Source: Erysipelothrix sp. UBA3377 (GTDB lineage Bacteria > Bacillota_I > Bacilli_A > Erysipelotrichales > Erysipelotrichaceae). Taken from it: a stretch of DNA of 24,274 nt. Both the position numbers and the translations under genes were made by a program. Shown one piece after another: positions 6,074 through 15,067 of the stretch. The DNA is taken from NCBI GenBank assembly GCA_002359085.1, contig DEQB01000059.1, positions 7,965 through 32,238 on the forward strand, in the 5' to 3' direction. Each line of letters opens with the position of its first letter. Position 1 is the first letter of the stretch. The notes beneath the pieces were generated by a model. That model searched no databases. It was given only the letters and a program-made list of their open reading frames with translations, and was not told where the DNA came from.

Positions 6074-7306
6074 TTACATATTCTGCACCTTCAAATACTC
6101 TTGCAACTTCTCAAATTCATTGCTCTTCAGTTCGTCACTCGCATCCGCATAGATATTCATCGTGGTTGAGATATCTGAGTGTCCCAGTGTTTCCTGAATT
6201 ACTTTTAGGTTAACTCCCGCCTCAACTTGTCTTGTCGCAAAAGTATGCCTCAATATATGACAACTCATATTCGGTAGTAGGATCACTTCTTCATCCTGTT
6301 TCGCTTGACTCAACCGTTCTTCATTACAGAAATGTACAATTCTCTTTAATGCCTTATTCAACATACTCTGATTTTGAACACCACCAAACCGATTCAAGAA
6401 GATAAAATCAGTATAGCCATCAACCGTAATACCTTGTGGGATATCCAATGCCTCTTGAAGTTTCTTCTCTTCAAGAAACGCATCTCTAACTACAGTCATC
6501 ATTGGAACAGTTCGATATCCTGATTTAGTCTTTGGTGTATTCACAGAAAATCTATTCTTACCATCTTCATGTTTATAGTAAACAAGGGTTCGATTCATAC
6601 TGATGATATTATTTTCAAAATCAATATCATTCCAAGTAAGTCCTGTAACTTCCCCAACTCGAAGTCCTGTATTAATCATCACCGTAAAGATGGGCATCCA
6701 TCGTTTGGCGATATCACTCGTAGTTAAGTAATCAATAAATATCTCATGTTCCTGTACTGTTAAAGCTTTGCGTTTCTCCACGTTGATATTATGGGTTCGC
6801 TTTAACTCTCTTAATGCATTGCTTGATACATTACTTCGGATACGATCTTCTTCAACCGCTAACTCCAACACTTGGTAAATGACGGTATGAACAGTATCCA
6901 ATGTATGAATCCCAACACCTCGTTTATCAACCAAATCATTGTAGAATCTTCTGACATCTGTTCGTTTTAATTCAACCAGTTTGTACTTACCAATTTTGTT
7001 TTCTACAAATCGTTCGTACATATATTTATAGTTTTGAAAAGTGTTAGCCTTAATACCTTTCTTAATAATAATCCAACTATAGTACATGTCATTCAGAGTG
7101 ACTCGTTGAGAAGTCACTCTGATCCCATCCATAAAATCTTTAAGAACTTGCACCTTTTTCTCTCGTAATTCATTTAGAGTCTTACCATAAATAATATGTC
7201 TGTCACCAGCTTTATCACGCCAACGATACTGATAATTACCCGTTACACGCTCAGACTCTCCTTCTTTAAGAACACGACCTTTACTGTCTTTTCGTTTCTT
7301 TGCCAT
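6074..7306 (-). CDS. int: Tyrosine recombinase (Tn916-type integrase)
   Basis: 410 residues, close to the 405 of Tn916 Int. The N-terminal arm-binding domain (about 1-60: RVTGNYQYRWRDKAGDRHIIYGKTLNELREKK) is of the AP2-like type, then a SAM-like core-binding domain (about 65-165), then the catalytic domain. Catalytic residues are visible: Arg in NTGLRVGEV (R216), Lys in NTPKTKSGYR, His and Arg in CHILRHTFA (H350, R353), His in LGHSDI (H376) and Tyr in MNIYADA (Y386). The start is chosen eight bases after AGGAGG; GTG and ATG codons up to three codons upstream are too close to it. The intact active site indicates a functional integrase. It sits 77 bases downstream of xis, and both are read outward toward the left end. 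Confidence 0.97.
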   Translation of the reverse strand: MAKKRKDSKGRVLKEGESERVTGNYQYRWRDKAGDRHIIYGKTLNELREKKVQVLKDFMDGIRVTSQRVTLNDMYYSWIIIKKGIKANTFQNYKYMYERFVENKIGKYKLVELKRTDVRRFYNDLVDKRGVGIHTLDTVHTVIYQVLELAVEEDRIRSNVSSNALRELKRTHNINVEKRKALTVQEHEIFIDYLTTSDIAKRWMPIFTVMINTGLRVGEVTGLTWNDIDFENNIISMNRTLVYYKHEDGKNRFSVNTPKTKSGYRTVPMMTVVRDAFLEEKKLQEALDIPQGITVDGYTDFIFLNRFGGVQNQSMLNKALKRIVHFCNEERLSQAKQDEEVILLPNMSCHILRHTFATRQVEAGVNLKVIQETLGHSDISTTMNIYADASDELKSNEFEKLQEYLKVQNM

Positions 7307-7383
7307 TGCCATCACCTCCTCTAAATTACAGGGACTATGGTGTTAGTCAACATCATGCCACAACAACTTTTCATTATCTAGCA

Positions 7384-7590
7384 CTATATTGAATATTGTT
7401 TTTCTAGATACTTTTCCAACTCCTTTCGCTTAATCAATCTCTTAGATCCAACCCACAAGACAAAGGTACACTCTTCATCATCTGTGAGTTCTCTTAACTT
7501 ATTCACACCAATCCCAAAATAGCTTGAAGCTTCATTGAGTGTTAAGTTTGTTTTTATCCACACTGGAATGCTGTTATTTTTTGACATCAT
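7384..7590 (-). CDS. xis: Excisionase (Tn916 Xis-like)
   Basis: About 68 residues, the size of Tn916 Xis. Sequence such as IPVWIKTNLTLNEASSYFGIGVNKLRELTDDEE...GSKRLIKRKELEKYLEK follows the Xis winged-helix pattern (IPxW...LTxxEASxYFxIGxNKLR...IKRKxxEKYL). It bends the attachment arms and tips integrase toward excision. Three in-frame ATGs are clustered at the start; AGAGG is six bases before the one used here, nine before the next at 7587, and too close to that at 7596. Upstream of int in the same direction, as in Tn916. Confidence 0.93.
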   Translation of the reverse strand: MMSKNNSIPVWIKTNLTLNEASSYFGIGVNKLRELTDDEECTFVLWVGSKRLIKRKELEKYLEKQYSI

Positions 7591-7644
7591 TGTCATCCTC
7601 TTGCCACAACATCCGCTTGATTTAAAACAAATCTTTTAGGTAAT

Positions 7645-7690
7645 AACCAGCGTTGCTGGTTGAGGTGAATTGGGGCGAGTGGTACCGCTC
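7645..7690. promoter_or_regulatory. Two short inverted repeats upstream of xis
   Basis: AACCAGC-GTT-GCTGGTT (7645-7661) is a perfect 7-bp stem. GAGTGGTACCGCTC (7677-7690) is a near-palindrome around GGTACC. They lie 55-100 bp upstream of xis in the 280-bp gap after the RepA-like gene; neither is followed by a T-run. Another small stem, GGAG...CTCC, is at 7774-7788. Operators or mRNA structures controlling xis-int are possible. Confidence 0.4.
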
Positions 7691-7842
7691 CTTTAACCTG
7701 CTTGTGATTATTCTAGGATTAATACGATTGAGAAACTGTTACACAGGCTTCACGTTGCTCAACTAACAAAGTTGGAGTAAATTGCTCCACTTCCTTTTGA
7801 ACAGCCCACACAAGCCACACAAACCCCCAAATACTCCCTTTT

Positions 7843-7914
7843 TGACAGTTGTGACAGCTGTGACAGATGATTTACAAGCTATTATTACCGTCACTTCCGT
7901 CACTGCTGTCATCT
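7843..7914. repeat. Inverted array of 9-bp iterons, candidate replication or regulatory site
   Basis: Plus strand: TGACAGTTG, TGACAGCTG, TGACAGATG (7843-7869), an 18-bp AT-rich spacer, then CCGTCACTT, CCGTCACTG, CTGTCATCT (7888-7914), which are three copies of TGAC(A/G)G-N3 on the other strand. Half of the array overlaps the 3' end of the RepA-like gene, where it encodes DDSSDGSDG. A further 9-bp direct repeat (CCACACAAG, CCACACAAA) lies nearby at 7806-7823. Position beside a RepA-like ATPase suggests an origin. Confidence 0.5.
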
Positions 7915-8881
7915 ACTACCGCTATTTTCTGCAGTTTAATCGTCCTTTGGTACCGAGTCCTTACCATTGTCAACACAATATGATGTTCCTTTAAATGCTT
8001 GACATTCTTTCGAATCTTTTTACTCAAAACAGATGGTGTGACCTCATAGTTACCTTCTACTTTTAGACGTTCACATAATTCTGTCGCTGTACCAGTAAAA
8101 GTATCGATACGATCCATCAGTCCAATGACTTGTTTAATACCATCATCTAGCACCTCTTCTTCTAAACTTTTATTAAGAAGTTCCCATTGATGGGTTTCTT
8201 CATTGAACTTTATTCTCATATCAAAACTAACAAGGTCTCTGCCTGTTGCTGTTAAGGTGACTTTATTTTTATAGTCTCTTTCTTTCTTCATAACATACAT
8301 GCCATCCACTGCTCCGATGATTCCCGTTGTTCCTGATATTTCTTCAAATGGATCTTCTGCTTTCATTTTCCTTAAATGATGGACTAGTAAGATACTAACA
8401 CCTGTTTGATTCACAAAGTCATTCAACTTATTTATTTCTTTGTAGTCTTGTCCATACACATAGCCCTCTGATTTGACCGTTCGTATCTTTTGAGGGTATC
8501 GATGATTATAAGTTTTATTTCTGGTTGATAGTCCAAGTATTCAACAAGGTCGTTCACCAAGCCCTTATCAAGTTTCTTAGACTCATTAGAGAAATGTATA
8601 TTATCCAGCGGTTCATCTTCATAATCAATGAGTCTATTTTGTATTCTTTGATAGGTATCTTCTAAACAAAAGTACAACACCTGAGATTGACTGGTTTCAA
8701 ATCCTAAGAACATTGTTCCATTACTAATCGCAATCCCAAGTTGTAAAACAAACCACGATTTACCAATCTTTGGACTACCAGCCAAGATAAATAATCCTGG
8801 TGGGAATATTTGATCAACAAGGTATTCATGATGAGGTAAATCCATCGCTAGAAGTTCTTCACCTGTCTTTGAGTTAAACAT
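7872..8881 (-). pseudogene. RepA-like AAA ATPase (AAA_25/RecA-fold), split by a single-base frameshift
   Basis: Two adjacent reading frames together encode one about 336-residue RecA-fold ATPase. The first part (8881 to 8432) has Walker A GSPKIGKS (residues 35-42), LYFCLEDTYQRIQNRL and Walker B IKLIIIDTL. The second (to 7872) has the sensor VSILLVHHLRKM, EISGTTGIIGAVDGMYVM and a C-terminal winged-helix-like part. At 8488-8491 the minus strand has AAAA where AAAAA would give the continuous reading DTLKKIRTVKSEGYVYGQDYKEIN. Relatives are replicative helicase/RepA-type proteins of integrative elements. AGGTGG precedes the start. The homopolymer position means a sequencing error is possible; otherwise the protein is truncated after Walker B. 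Confidence 0.85.
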
Positions 8882-8908
8882 GTTTCACCACCTTTATTTT
8901 GTAGACTA

Positions 8909-8937
8909 TTGTTTTCATTTTTTAGGAATGCTACAAT
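8909..8937 (+). promoter_or_regulatory. Promoter toward the DUF6076-like gene
   Basis: TTGTTT, 17-bp spacer, TACAAT, ending 54 bp before the ATG at 8992. Its -10 box is three bases from the -10 box of the opposing promoter at 8941-8969. Confidence 0.6.
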
Positions 8938-8940
8938 CAA

Positions 8941-8969
8941 TTTATATCAAACAAATACTAAATTAACAA
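8941..8969 (-). promoter_or_regulatory. Promoter toward the RepA-like gene
   Basis: Minus strand TTGTTA, 17-bp spacer, TATAAA, 60 bp before the RepA-like start. It faces the promoter at 8909-8937, so each transcript runs through the other's promoter. Confidence 0.6.
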
Positions 8970-8991
8970 GCGTTAGAAAGAAGATAGCTAC

Positions 8992-10137
8992 ATGACAAAA
9001 ATTGATAATCTACAAACACTTCAAGAGCTTGAAGCTGAACTAGAACGACAACAACTACAAGAAATGATAAACAAATGGGAAGAAAAAGATTTTAATCCTG
9101 ATTCTCTTTTAGATGAATTTGTCTTAACTTTCTTTGATAAAAATGTCTTATACAAAGAAGTTTCCTTTCCAATTGGAACATTTAGTACTTATGCCCTGAA
9201 CTTTGTGATTGATGGCAAGATGAAAGAACTTCAACCCCTGCTTCAAAATCTCTACAAAGATTTTCAAACCCTAGCTGAAAACACCCACAAAAAACTTCAA
9301 CTTGACGATTTAAAGAAGTTCGACGCTCAAATTGAAATCATAAAACCATATCTGACATCTCTAATTCTCTTTGACGATCGCATCAAAGCCAATAATACTT
9401 TACAAACAACTTATGAAGTCTATGGTGAAAACGCGGATGATTTAATCCTTAACCATACAACCTATCAAGTATTATCGTATATCAAGATAGGTGACGCTTT
9501 AATTTCATTCTTTGAACATATGCACCCTTTTAGTAAGCGTTGGATTACAGATTCATCAAAGTCTTATAATCACAACTACGCTCAAGCTTTTCAAGATTAT
9601 TTCTATCATGACATTCCTTTAAATGTGGCCATCAATACCAACACCATCTTACCAACGGTCATGTTTCAGTTTACTCAAGTCGAGAGTTGGTTTCAGCCAT
9701 TAACATTACCCAACCAAGATCATCTAGTATTTGGCGAATCTCTAAAATTCAACTCGTATCTTGAACTACTACAATATGATTATTTTAAAGCCCTCCAAAA
9801 TGAACACACCGTTCGTATCTGTAGTAATTGTAAACGAGCATTTTTAAACACTACCAAGCACCATACTATCTATTGTGATCAAATCGCACCGAATGAAACC
9901 GATAAGACTTGTAGAGATGTTGGAGCTTTGAATAAGCAAAAAGAAAAAGTGGAGAACTCACCCATTCACCAACTTTATAAAAAATGCTACAAAAAACTCA
10001 ACCAGAGATATAATCGTCAAACGATTACTCTGGATGAGTTTAATAGGTTGATTGCAGAAATTGTTGAACTTAGGGAATCTGCACTAATTGGTAATTTATC
10101 AATTACAGAATTGGAATCAAAACTTTCAGAACTATAA
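8992..10137 (+). CDS. DUF6076-like protein with zinc-ribbon motif
   Basis: 381 residues, the only island gene on the plus strand. The N-terminus is a charged helical stretch (LQELEAELERQQLQEMINKWEEKD), the middle is mixed and aromatic-rich, and near residue 278 there is a Cys cluster ICSNCKRAF...IYCDQ...TCRDVGALNKQKE, a C-x2-C...C...C zinc-finger pattern like that of CGNR/DUF6076 proteins. Such proteins are often found beside RepA-like ATPases and integrases of Bacillota elements; no activity is established that I know of. It may be an RNA- or DNA-binding regulator. The RBS is weak (GAAAGAAG). Divergent from the RepA-like gene and convergent with res, with 35 bases between and only a weak 5-bp stem. 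Confidence 0.65.
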   Translation: MTKIDNLQTLQELEAELERQQLQEMINKWEEKDFNPDSLLDEFVLTFFDKNVLYKEVSFPIGTFSTYALNFVIDGKMKELQPLLQNLYKDFQTLAENTHKKLQLDDLKKFDAQIEIIKPYLTSLILFDDRIKANNTLQTTYEVYGENADDLILNHTTYQVLSYIKIGDALISFFEHMHPFSKRWITDSSKSYNHNYAQAFQDYFYHDIPLNVAINTNTILPTVMFQFTQVESWFQPLTLPNQDHLVFGESLKFNSYLELLQYDYFKALQNEHTVRICSNCKRAFLNTTKHHTIYCDQIAPNETDKTCRDVGALNKQKEKVENSPIHQLYKKCYKKLNQRYNRQTITLDEFNRLIAEIVELRESALIGNLSITELESKLSEL

Positions 10138-10172
10138 GATGACCAATATTACAGTCATAAAATTGATTATAC

Positions 10173-13169
10173 TCATTCTCTTATTTGCTCTTCTTTTGTA
10201 ACTTTCTTAAATCTTATATCTGTATCAACTGCCTTAAAATGTTTCTCACCTGCACGAATTTTAGCACTTTCAAATGGACGAAGTTGATCCCCACTGGTAT
10301 CACCTTTCGTTTCAACTATAAAATAAAGCCTCTGCTCATCATCGACTTCATATAAAATAGCCCAGTCTGGATTATAGGGTCCAAGTGGTGTTCTAATTTT
10401 GAACCAAGACGGTAGCTTAACATAGAATTTTACATTATCGTCTAGTTCTGCATCCTGTGCAAATTCTTTTTCAACATTAGAATCAGTCACAACATAGTTA
10501 TAAAGCGTTTTTCCTCTTTCTTCATTCACTTTTACAGAGTTCCCGTTCTCACCTAAATAAGCGTATAGAGTTTCTGTAGAAAAGAGTTTTTGTTCGTAAT
10601 AATCGTCAGATCTTTTGTACTCAATTCCGTCCACAATTAATTGATTTTTATGGGCATTAATAATTTTTGATGCTTGCCTCATAAAAGAAAGTGGATTATT
10701 CTTGAACATATCCAAGTTATCAATTTTCTGTAGTATAGTAACAATAGTCTTTCTTGTTAGATTTGTTTCATTTTGTAGGAAAGTTATGATATCAGGTAAT
10801 TCATAAGAGCTAGTCGTACTTGAGCGAACCGCATAGTCTGCAGTTGCCTCAGCAACAAATCCCCCCTTTGTAATCTCAATTTCTGCTTTACTGTAAGTAA
10901 AGGTTCCTCTTCGTGTTTGAATTGAATTAATACCATCAATAACACCGTTTCCTTCACTTGGCACAACATTTTCAATTAATTTGTTAGTATCAAATTTTAT
11001 CTTATATGTTGTTTTGTGTTTAATCTTATCCCATAACTCTAGGAAGTTTTCTGGTAGTGCTTCTTTAATGAGTTTAAGAGTTACTTTATCATCTGCATTT
11101 TTAATATCCAAACTCTTAATTTTGGAACTACATATAGATAATATTTGTGGAATATACTCTGTAAACTCATCACTAACATCAATTGTTTCGGCTTTAATAG
11201 CTTCACGTAATTTATCTGTAGCACGCCCTGATTTATTAATGTAGTCTCTTTGTTTTAATTCATCCACCAGTTGTTTTGATTTTTGTTTACCCAAAACTTC
11301 AATTTCCTCGGTTAACAAATTTTGCTCAGTAATAATAATTGCAAACACATCATTATCAAAGACACCAAAGACGACACCATCTTCTTCATACTCTTTCTGT
11401 AAACCTTCCGCAAAATCCTTATAACTTTCATTGGCCATTACAGTTAAGGTATTTACACCAAACCCAGGAACACGTTCTCCATCTTGATTTACTGCAATAC
11501 GTAATCCTCTACCTATTTTTTGGCGTTTAGTAATCGTATCTTTGGTTTCAATCAAAGTTGCAATTTGAAAAACATTAGGGTTATCCCAGCCTTCTTTCAA
11601 TGCTGAATGCGAGAAAATAAAACGAATTTTATTCGCCTTTTGCGTATTACCTTTAGCTTCATCATAGAAAGTTAAAAGACCTTCTTTGTTTTTCATAATC
11701 ATTTCGTAGGTTGATTCATCATCCAGCGTTGAACCACTAGTATTCTTTAGTTTTCCTTTTCTATCTGCAGAAAAATAACCATCATGAACTTCTTCAACCG
11801 GGATATTAATATCCTTAAGGGTTTTATATTTAGGCAGCTTAATAAGTCGGCGATATTCTTCTTCAAATATCAGTGCATACTTACCGAGGCTTGGATTTCC
11901 CTCTTCATCATAAACTCTATAATTTTCTACTTTATCTAGAAAAAACAAACTTAAAACTTTTATTTGTTGACCATCTCTAGCAAAACTTAACTCTTTTTCT
12001 AGATGCTCTTCAATTGTTTTTACAATTTGATGACGCTTAATTTCTTCATCTTCAAGTGTTGCCGAAGAAAGGGTAATTTTCTCTGGGACACCAGAAAAGT
12101 AGACCGTTTCAAATCCTGGAGTTGTATCAATATCTTGAATAAACCCAACATCTTCGTAAATTTGTAATCCCGTTTTGGTATACATATCGTCCCTTGCAAC
12201 AAATTTCAGTGTTTGTTTTTTAACACCGCTTTTAAGCCCTTTATAAACTTCAATCTGTGCTGAGATTCCTGACTTAATGCTTTTAACGCTAATTAACTTC
12301 ATATGAGCACGGTTTCCATCCTCATCCATAGTTAACCCTGCAACTTCAATTTGTTTAACCAATTGATTTTCATATGCATCCACAGCATCCAATCGATATA
12401 TCAACGGATAAGATGTATCTCTATGTGTCGCAGAGTATCTAAACCCAACTGATGGATTCAAGCTACTGATGGCTTCTTTTGCTAGAGCTGTATTATCTAC
12501 AGACTGAGGCTCATCAATAATCACGATGGGTCTTGTTTCAGAAATCAAATCAATCGGTCTTGCACCTGATAATTGATCATTTTCCCTATTCATCAAATTC
12601 GTATCTTTATTAAAAGCTTGAATCGTTGTTACCATAATATCAATAGTGTTAGCAGACGCAAAAGTATGAATTCGATTGAGTCTCTTACTATCAAACATAA
12701 ACAAATCATAGATAACACCATTATATTGAGCTTTAAAATAGTCCTTTGTGATATTAAAGAACTTTAAAGTTCCCTCCTTAATCGCGACACTAGGCACAAC
12801 AATTACGAACTTCATAAAACCATATTTTGCATTGAGTTCCAAAATTGTTCTCAAATACACGAACGTTTTTCCAGTCCCTGTTTCCATTTCAATATTAAAT
12901 TGTGGAAAACTTGCATTGGCACCAAAAAGATTATCGCTTGGTGCAATTTGATTTAAAATCTGAACTTTGTTCACATTCTTTAACATATTCTCTGAATTAA
13001 TAATAATCCTATTACCAACACCAATACCATCTTCAGCAAATATAGTTCCTCCCGAAGGATTATCTGTGATTGTAAAAACTGATTCTTTAATTGTTTGCCC
13101 TTCAAAAACTTTAACAGCCGAATTAACTGCTACCGTCTGATAATCTAGGCTTTCAAATTGTATCTTCAA
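10173..13169 (-). CDS. res: Type III restriction enzyme, helicase-nuclease subunit (Res)
   Basis: 998 residues, the usual size of type III Res. Superfamily 2 helicase motifs: Walker A METGTGKT (95-102), DEPQ box in IVIIDEPQ (219-222), SATHR (246-250) and motif VI QKIGRGLRI. The C-terminal PD-(D/E)XK nuclease shows NPDWAILYEV and FIVETKGD, giving D935, E953, K955. Res translocates or diffuses along DNA using ATP and cuts when partnered with Mod at unmethylated head-to-head sites. All catalytic residues are present, so it is probably active. The start is TTG, eight bases after AGGTG; no better ATG is near. Last gene of the four-gene operon, 23 bases after mod. Confidence 0.95.
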   Translation of the reverse strand: MKIQFESLDYQTVAVNSAVKVFEGQTIKESVFTITDNPSGGTIFAEDGIGVGNRIIINSENMLKNVNKVQILNQIAPSDNLFGANASFPQFNIEMETGTGKTFVYLRTILELNAKYGFMKFVIVVPSVAIKEGTLKFFNITKDYFKAQYNGVIYDLFMFDSKRLNRIHTFASANTIDIMVTTIQAFNKDTNLMNRENDQLSGARPIDLISETRPIVIIDEPQSVDNTALAKEAISSLNPSVGFRYSATHRDTSYPLIYRLDAVDAYENQLVKQIEVAGLTMDEDGNRAHMKLISVKSIKSGISAQIEVYKGLKSGVKKQTLKFVARDDMYTKTGLQIYEDVGFIQDIDTTPGFETVYFSGVPEKITLSSATLEDEEIKRHQIVKTIEEHLEKELSFARDGQQIKVLSLFFLDKVENYRVYDEEGNPSLGKYALIFEEEYRRLIKLPKYKTLKDINIPVEEVHDGYFSADRKGKLKNTSGSTLDDESTYEMIMKNKEGLLTFYDEAKGNTQKANKIRFIFSHSALKEGWDNPNVFQIATLIETKDTITKRQKIGRGLRIAVNQDGERVPGFGVNTLTVMANESYKDFAEGLQKEYEEDGVVFGVFDNDVFAIIITEQNLLTEEIEVLGKQKSKQLVDELKQRDYINKSGRATDKLREAIKAETIDVSDEFTEYIPQILSICSSKIKSLDIKNADDKVTLKLIKEALPENFLELWDKIKHKTTYKIKFDTNKLIENVVPSEGNGVIDGINSIQTRRGTFTYSKAEIEITKGGFVAEATADYAVRSSTTSSYELPDIITFLQNETNLTRKTIVTILQKIDNLDMFKNNPLSFMRQASKIINAHKNQLIVDGIEYKRSDDYYEQKLFSTETLYAYLGENGNSVKVNEERGKTLYNYVVTDSNVEKEFAQDAELDDNVKFYVKLPSWFKIRTPLGPYNPDWAILYEVDDEQRLYFIVETKGDTSGDQLRPFESAKIRAGEKHFKAVDTDIRFKKVTKEEQIRE

Positions 13170-13192
13170 ATCTTCTTCACCTACTTCCCAAA

Positions 13193-15067
13193 TTAAATAC
13201 TAAAAATGTCGTCATACTTAATACCATTGGTATTTAACATTTCGATAGCATTCAATTTCTCACTGTCACTTTCAAAACCTTGATCTTGAAAAACAACAAC
13301 CGTGTTTTCTCGCTTAAGTTTATTCATCTCATCAACAATATAACTAGCAACATCACTTTTAATATTATTGCCCAAAACTACAAATAGAGCCCCAAAACCA
13401 ACATTATAAACAAATGTATCTTCTAGATTCACTTCCTCAACTGGATATGAAAGATCTAATCCCTGTTTTATCATAATTTCATAAACGACATCTAGTGGTT
13501 TAGCTCCGTCTTCAAAATTGTCTTCCAACATCGACATTTGTTCCTCAAGATTGGTCGTATCTATGTTCCATTTCTTTATTTTTGATTTATCTAACTCAAA
13601 GACTTTAAATCCAATATCCAAATCTCCAGCAAACAAAGGATTCTCTTTAACAATTTTATCTCCAGCTCTACGAATCCTTTCTTGAGCAATCTCAGGTATT
13701 GTTCGGTAACCATCTTGATATGCCACATCTTTCTCAGTTAACTGTTCAGGAAGTTGGACCATAATAAATTTCCTTTTTCCACTGTCCGCAATATTCACGT
13801 CCATTACTGCTTCAGCAGTGGTTGCAGAACCTGAAAAGAAATCCAATACTATCGAATCTTCATTTGAGTACAATTCTAAAATTCTTTTAACTAAAGGAAC
13901 TGGTTTAGGATATGAAAAATATGCTTTATCATCAAACAACTTTTTTAAATATTGGCTTGCGCTTTGAGAATGACCTACATCTTCATATTTCCAAATCGTC
14001 ATTGGTGTTATCCCCTGTTTCACTTCTGAAAGAAAACGCTTAATTCTAGGGGTGTTATTTCCATTTTCTCCAAACCAAATTCTATTATCTTCTATATATT
14101 CGTTCAGTACTTTCTTAGATAATCTCCAACTATAACCACTAGGGGGCATGACAGATCGACCACTTGGTGTTATGATTTCGTAGATATTTTTTTCAATTGC
14201 AGGACCAACTGATAAATCTCCCGAAGTCCAAGGACCTCTATAATCATTGTCTGGATTAGAGTATCTCTCATTAGTTTCATCGTTTCTTTTTAATCCATCA
14301 GTAGAAATTGAATTAATGTTTTTTCCATAAATCAGCATATAATCGTGACTTTCTGAAAAATTCTTTTTTAAATTTATAGGAGCAAAAGCTCTTTCCCACG
14401 TAATTTGAGCGAGGAAATTACTCTCTCCAAATATTTCGTTTGCTATTTTCTTTAGATTTTCTTGTTCCGAATCATCAATTGATATAAATATAACTCCATC
14501 CTCTGTCAACAAATTCCTCGCTAGTTTAAGTCTTGGATACATCATATTTAACCAATCAGTATGATATCTTCCGCTGGCTTCTGTATTAACAGATATTTTG
14601 TTTCCTTCACTATCTATTTGCCCTGTTTGTTCTAGATAGTTTGATAATGAATCTTTAAAATTATCTTTATAGACGAAATCTTTTCCAGTGTTATAAGGTG
14701 GATCTATGTATATAAGTTTTATTTTGTTTGAATATGATTTTTGGAGTAGCTTTAGAACTTCAAGATTATCTCCCTCGATATATAAATTCTCTGTTGTGTC
14801 CCAGTTTTTTGATTTCTCTTTGTTTGGTTTAAGTGTTGCTGTTGTTGGTTGTTGCGCCAATCTCATCGCTTGTTTCTTGCCATTCCAAGTGAAATTATAA
14901 CGTTCTGGTGATTCATCAATGACACCAGTAAGTTCTTGTTTGAGCTTATCCCAGTCAATCATTCCATCTGTTTCAGCTTCTGGAACAACTGAAAGTAACC
15001 TCTTTATCAAGTCTTCCCTCACATCTAATGAAGTTGAAGGCGCTTCTTTTATTTTATTTTTCATCAC
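13193..15067 (-). CDS. mod: Type III site-specific DNA adenine-N6 methyltransferase (Mod)
   Basis: 624 residues. Beta-class amino-methyltransferase order: catalytic DPPY in LIYIDPPYNTGKDFVYKDNF (122-125) precedes the AdoMet-binding FSGSATTAEA (411-420). The region between (about 215-360) is the variable target-recognition part; the C-terminal about 150 residues would contact Res. Mod methylates one strand of an asymmetric site and guides Res. The frame opens with GTG at 15067, ten bases after AAGGA, and ATG at 15064 follows; either may be used. It overlaps the end of the DUF4391 gene by 14 bases, indicating translational coupling. No phase-variable simple repeat is seen in the gene. Confidence 0.95.
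   Translation of the reverse strand: MMKNKIKEAPSTSLDVREDLIKRLLSVVPEAETDGMIDWDKLKQELTGVIDESPERYNFTWNGKKQAMRLAQQPTTATLKPNKEKSKNWDTTENLYIEGDNLEVLKLLQKSYSNKIKLIYIDPPYNTGKDFVYKDNFKDSLSNYLEQTGQIDSEGNKISVNTEASGRYHTDWLNMMYPRLKLARNLLTEDGVIFISIDDSEQENLKKIANEIFGESNFLAQITWERAFAPINLKKNFSESHDYMLIYGKNINSISTDGLKRNDETNERYSNPDNDYRGPWTSGDLSVGPAIEKNIYEIITPSGRSVMPPSGYSWRLSKKVLNEYIEDNRIWFGENGNNTPRIKRFLSEVKQGITPMTIWKYEDVGHSQSASQYLKKLFDDKAYFSYPKPVPLVKRILELYSNEDSIVLDFFSGSATTAEAVMDVNIADSGKRKFIMVQLPEQLTEKDVAYQDGYRTIPEIAQERIRRAGDKIVKENPLFAGDLDIGFKVFELDKSKIKKWNIDTTNLEEQMSMLEDNFEDGAKPLDVVYEIMIKQGLDLSYPVEEVNLEDTFVYNVGFGALFVVLGNNIKSDVASYIVDEMNKLKRENTVVVFQDQGFESDSEKLNAIEMLNTNGIKYDDIFSI

Noticed and set aside
8432..8520. Programmed ribosomal frameshift in the RepA-like gene
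   Set aside because: No X XXY YYZ slippery heptamer in frame (it reads CTC AAA AGA) and no obvious stimulating stem; a one-base deletion in an A-run explains it better.
10139..10158. ATGAC/GTCAT hairpin between the DUF6076-like gene and res as a terminator
   Set aside because: Only a 5-bp stem with a 10-nt loop and no T-run.
13193..15067. Phase-variable mod (phasevarion) through simple repeats
   Set aside because: No long homopolymer or tetra/pentanucleotide repeat tract is visible within or just upstream of the gene.
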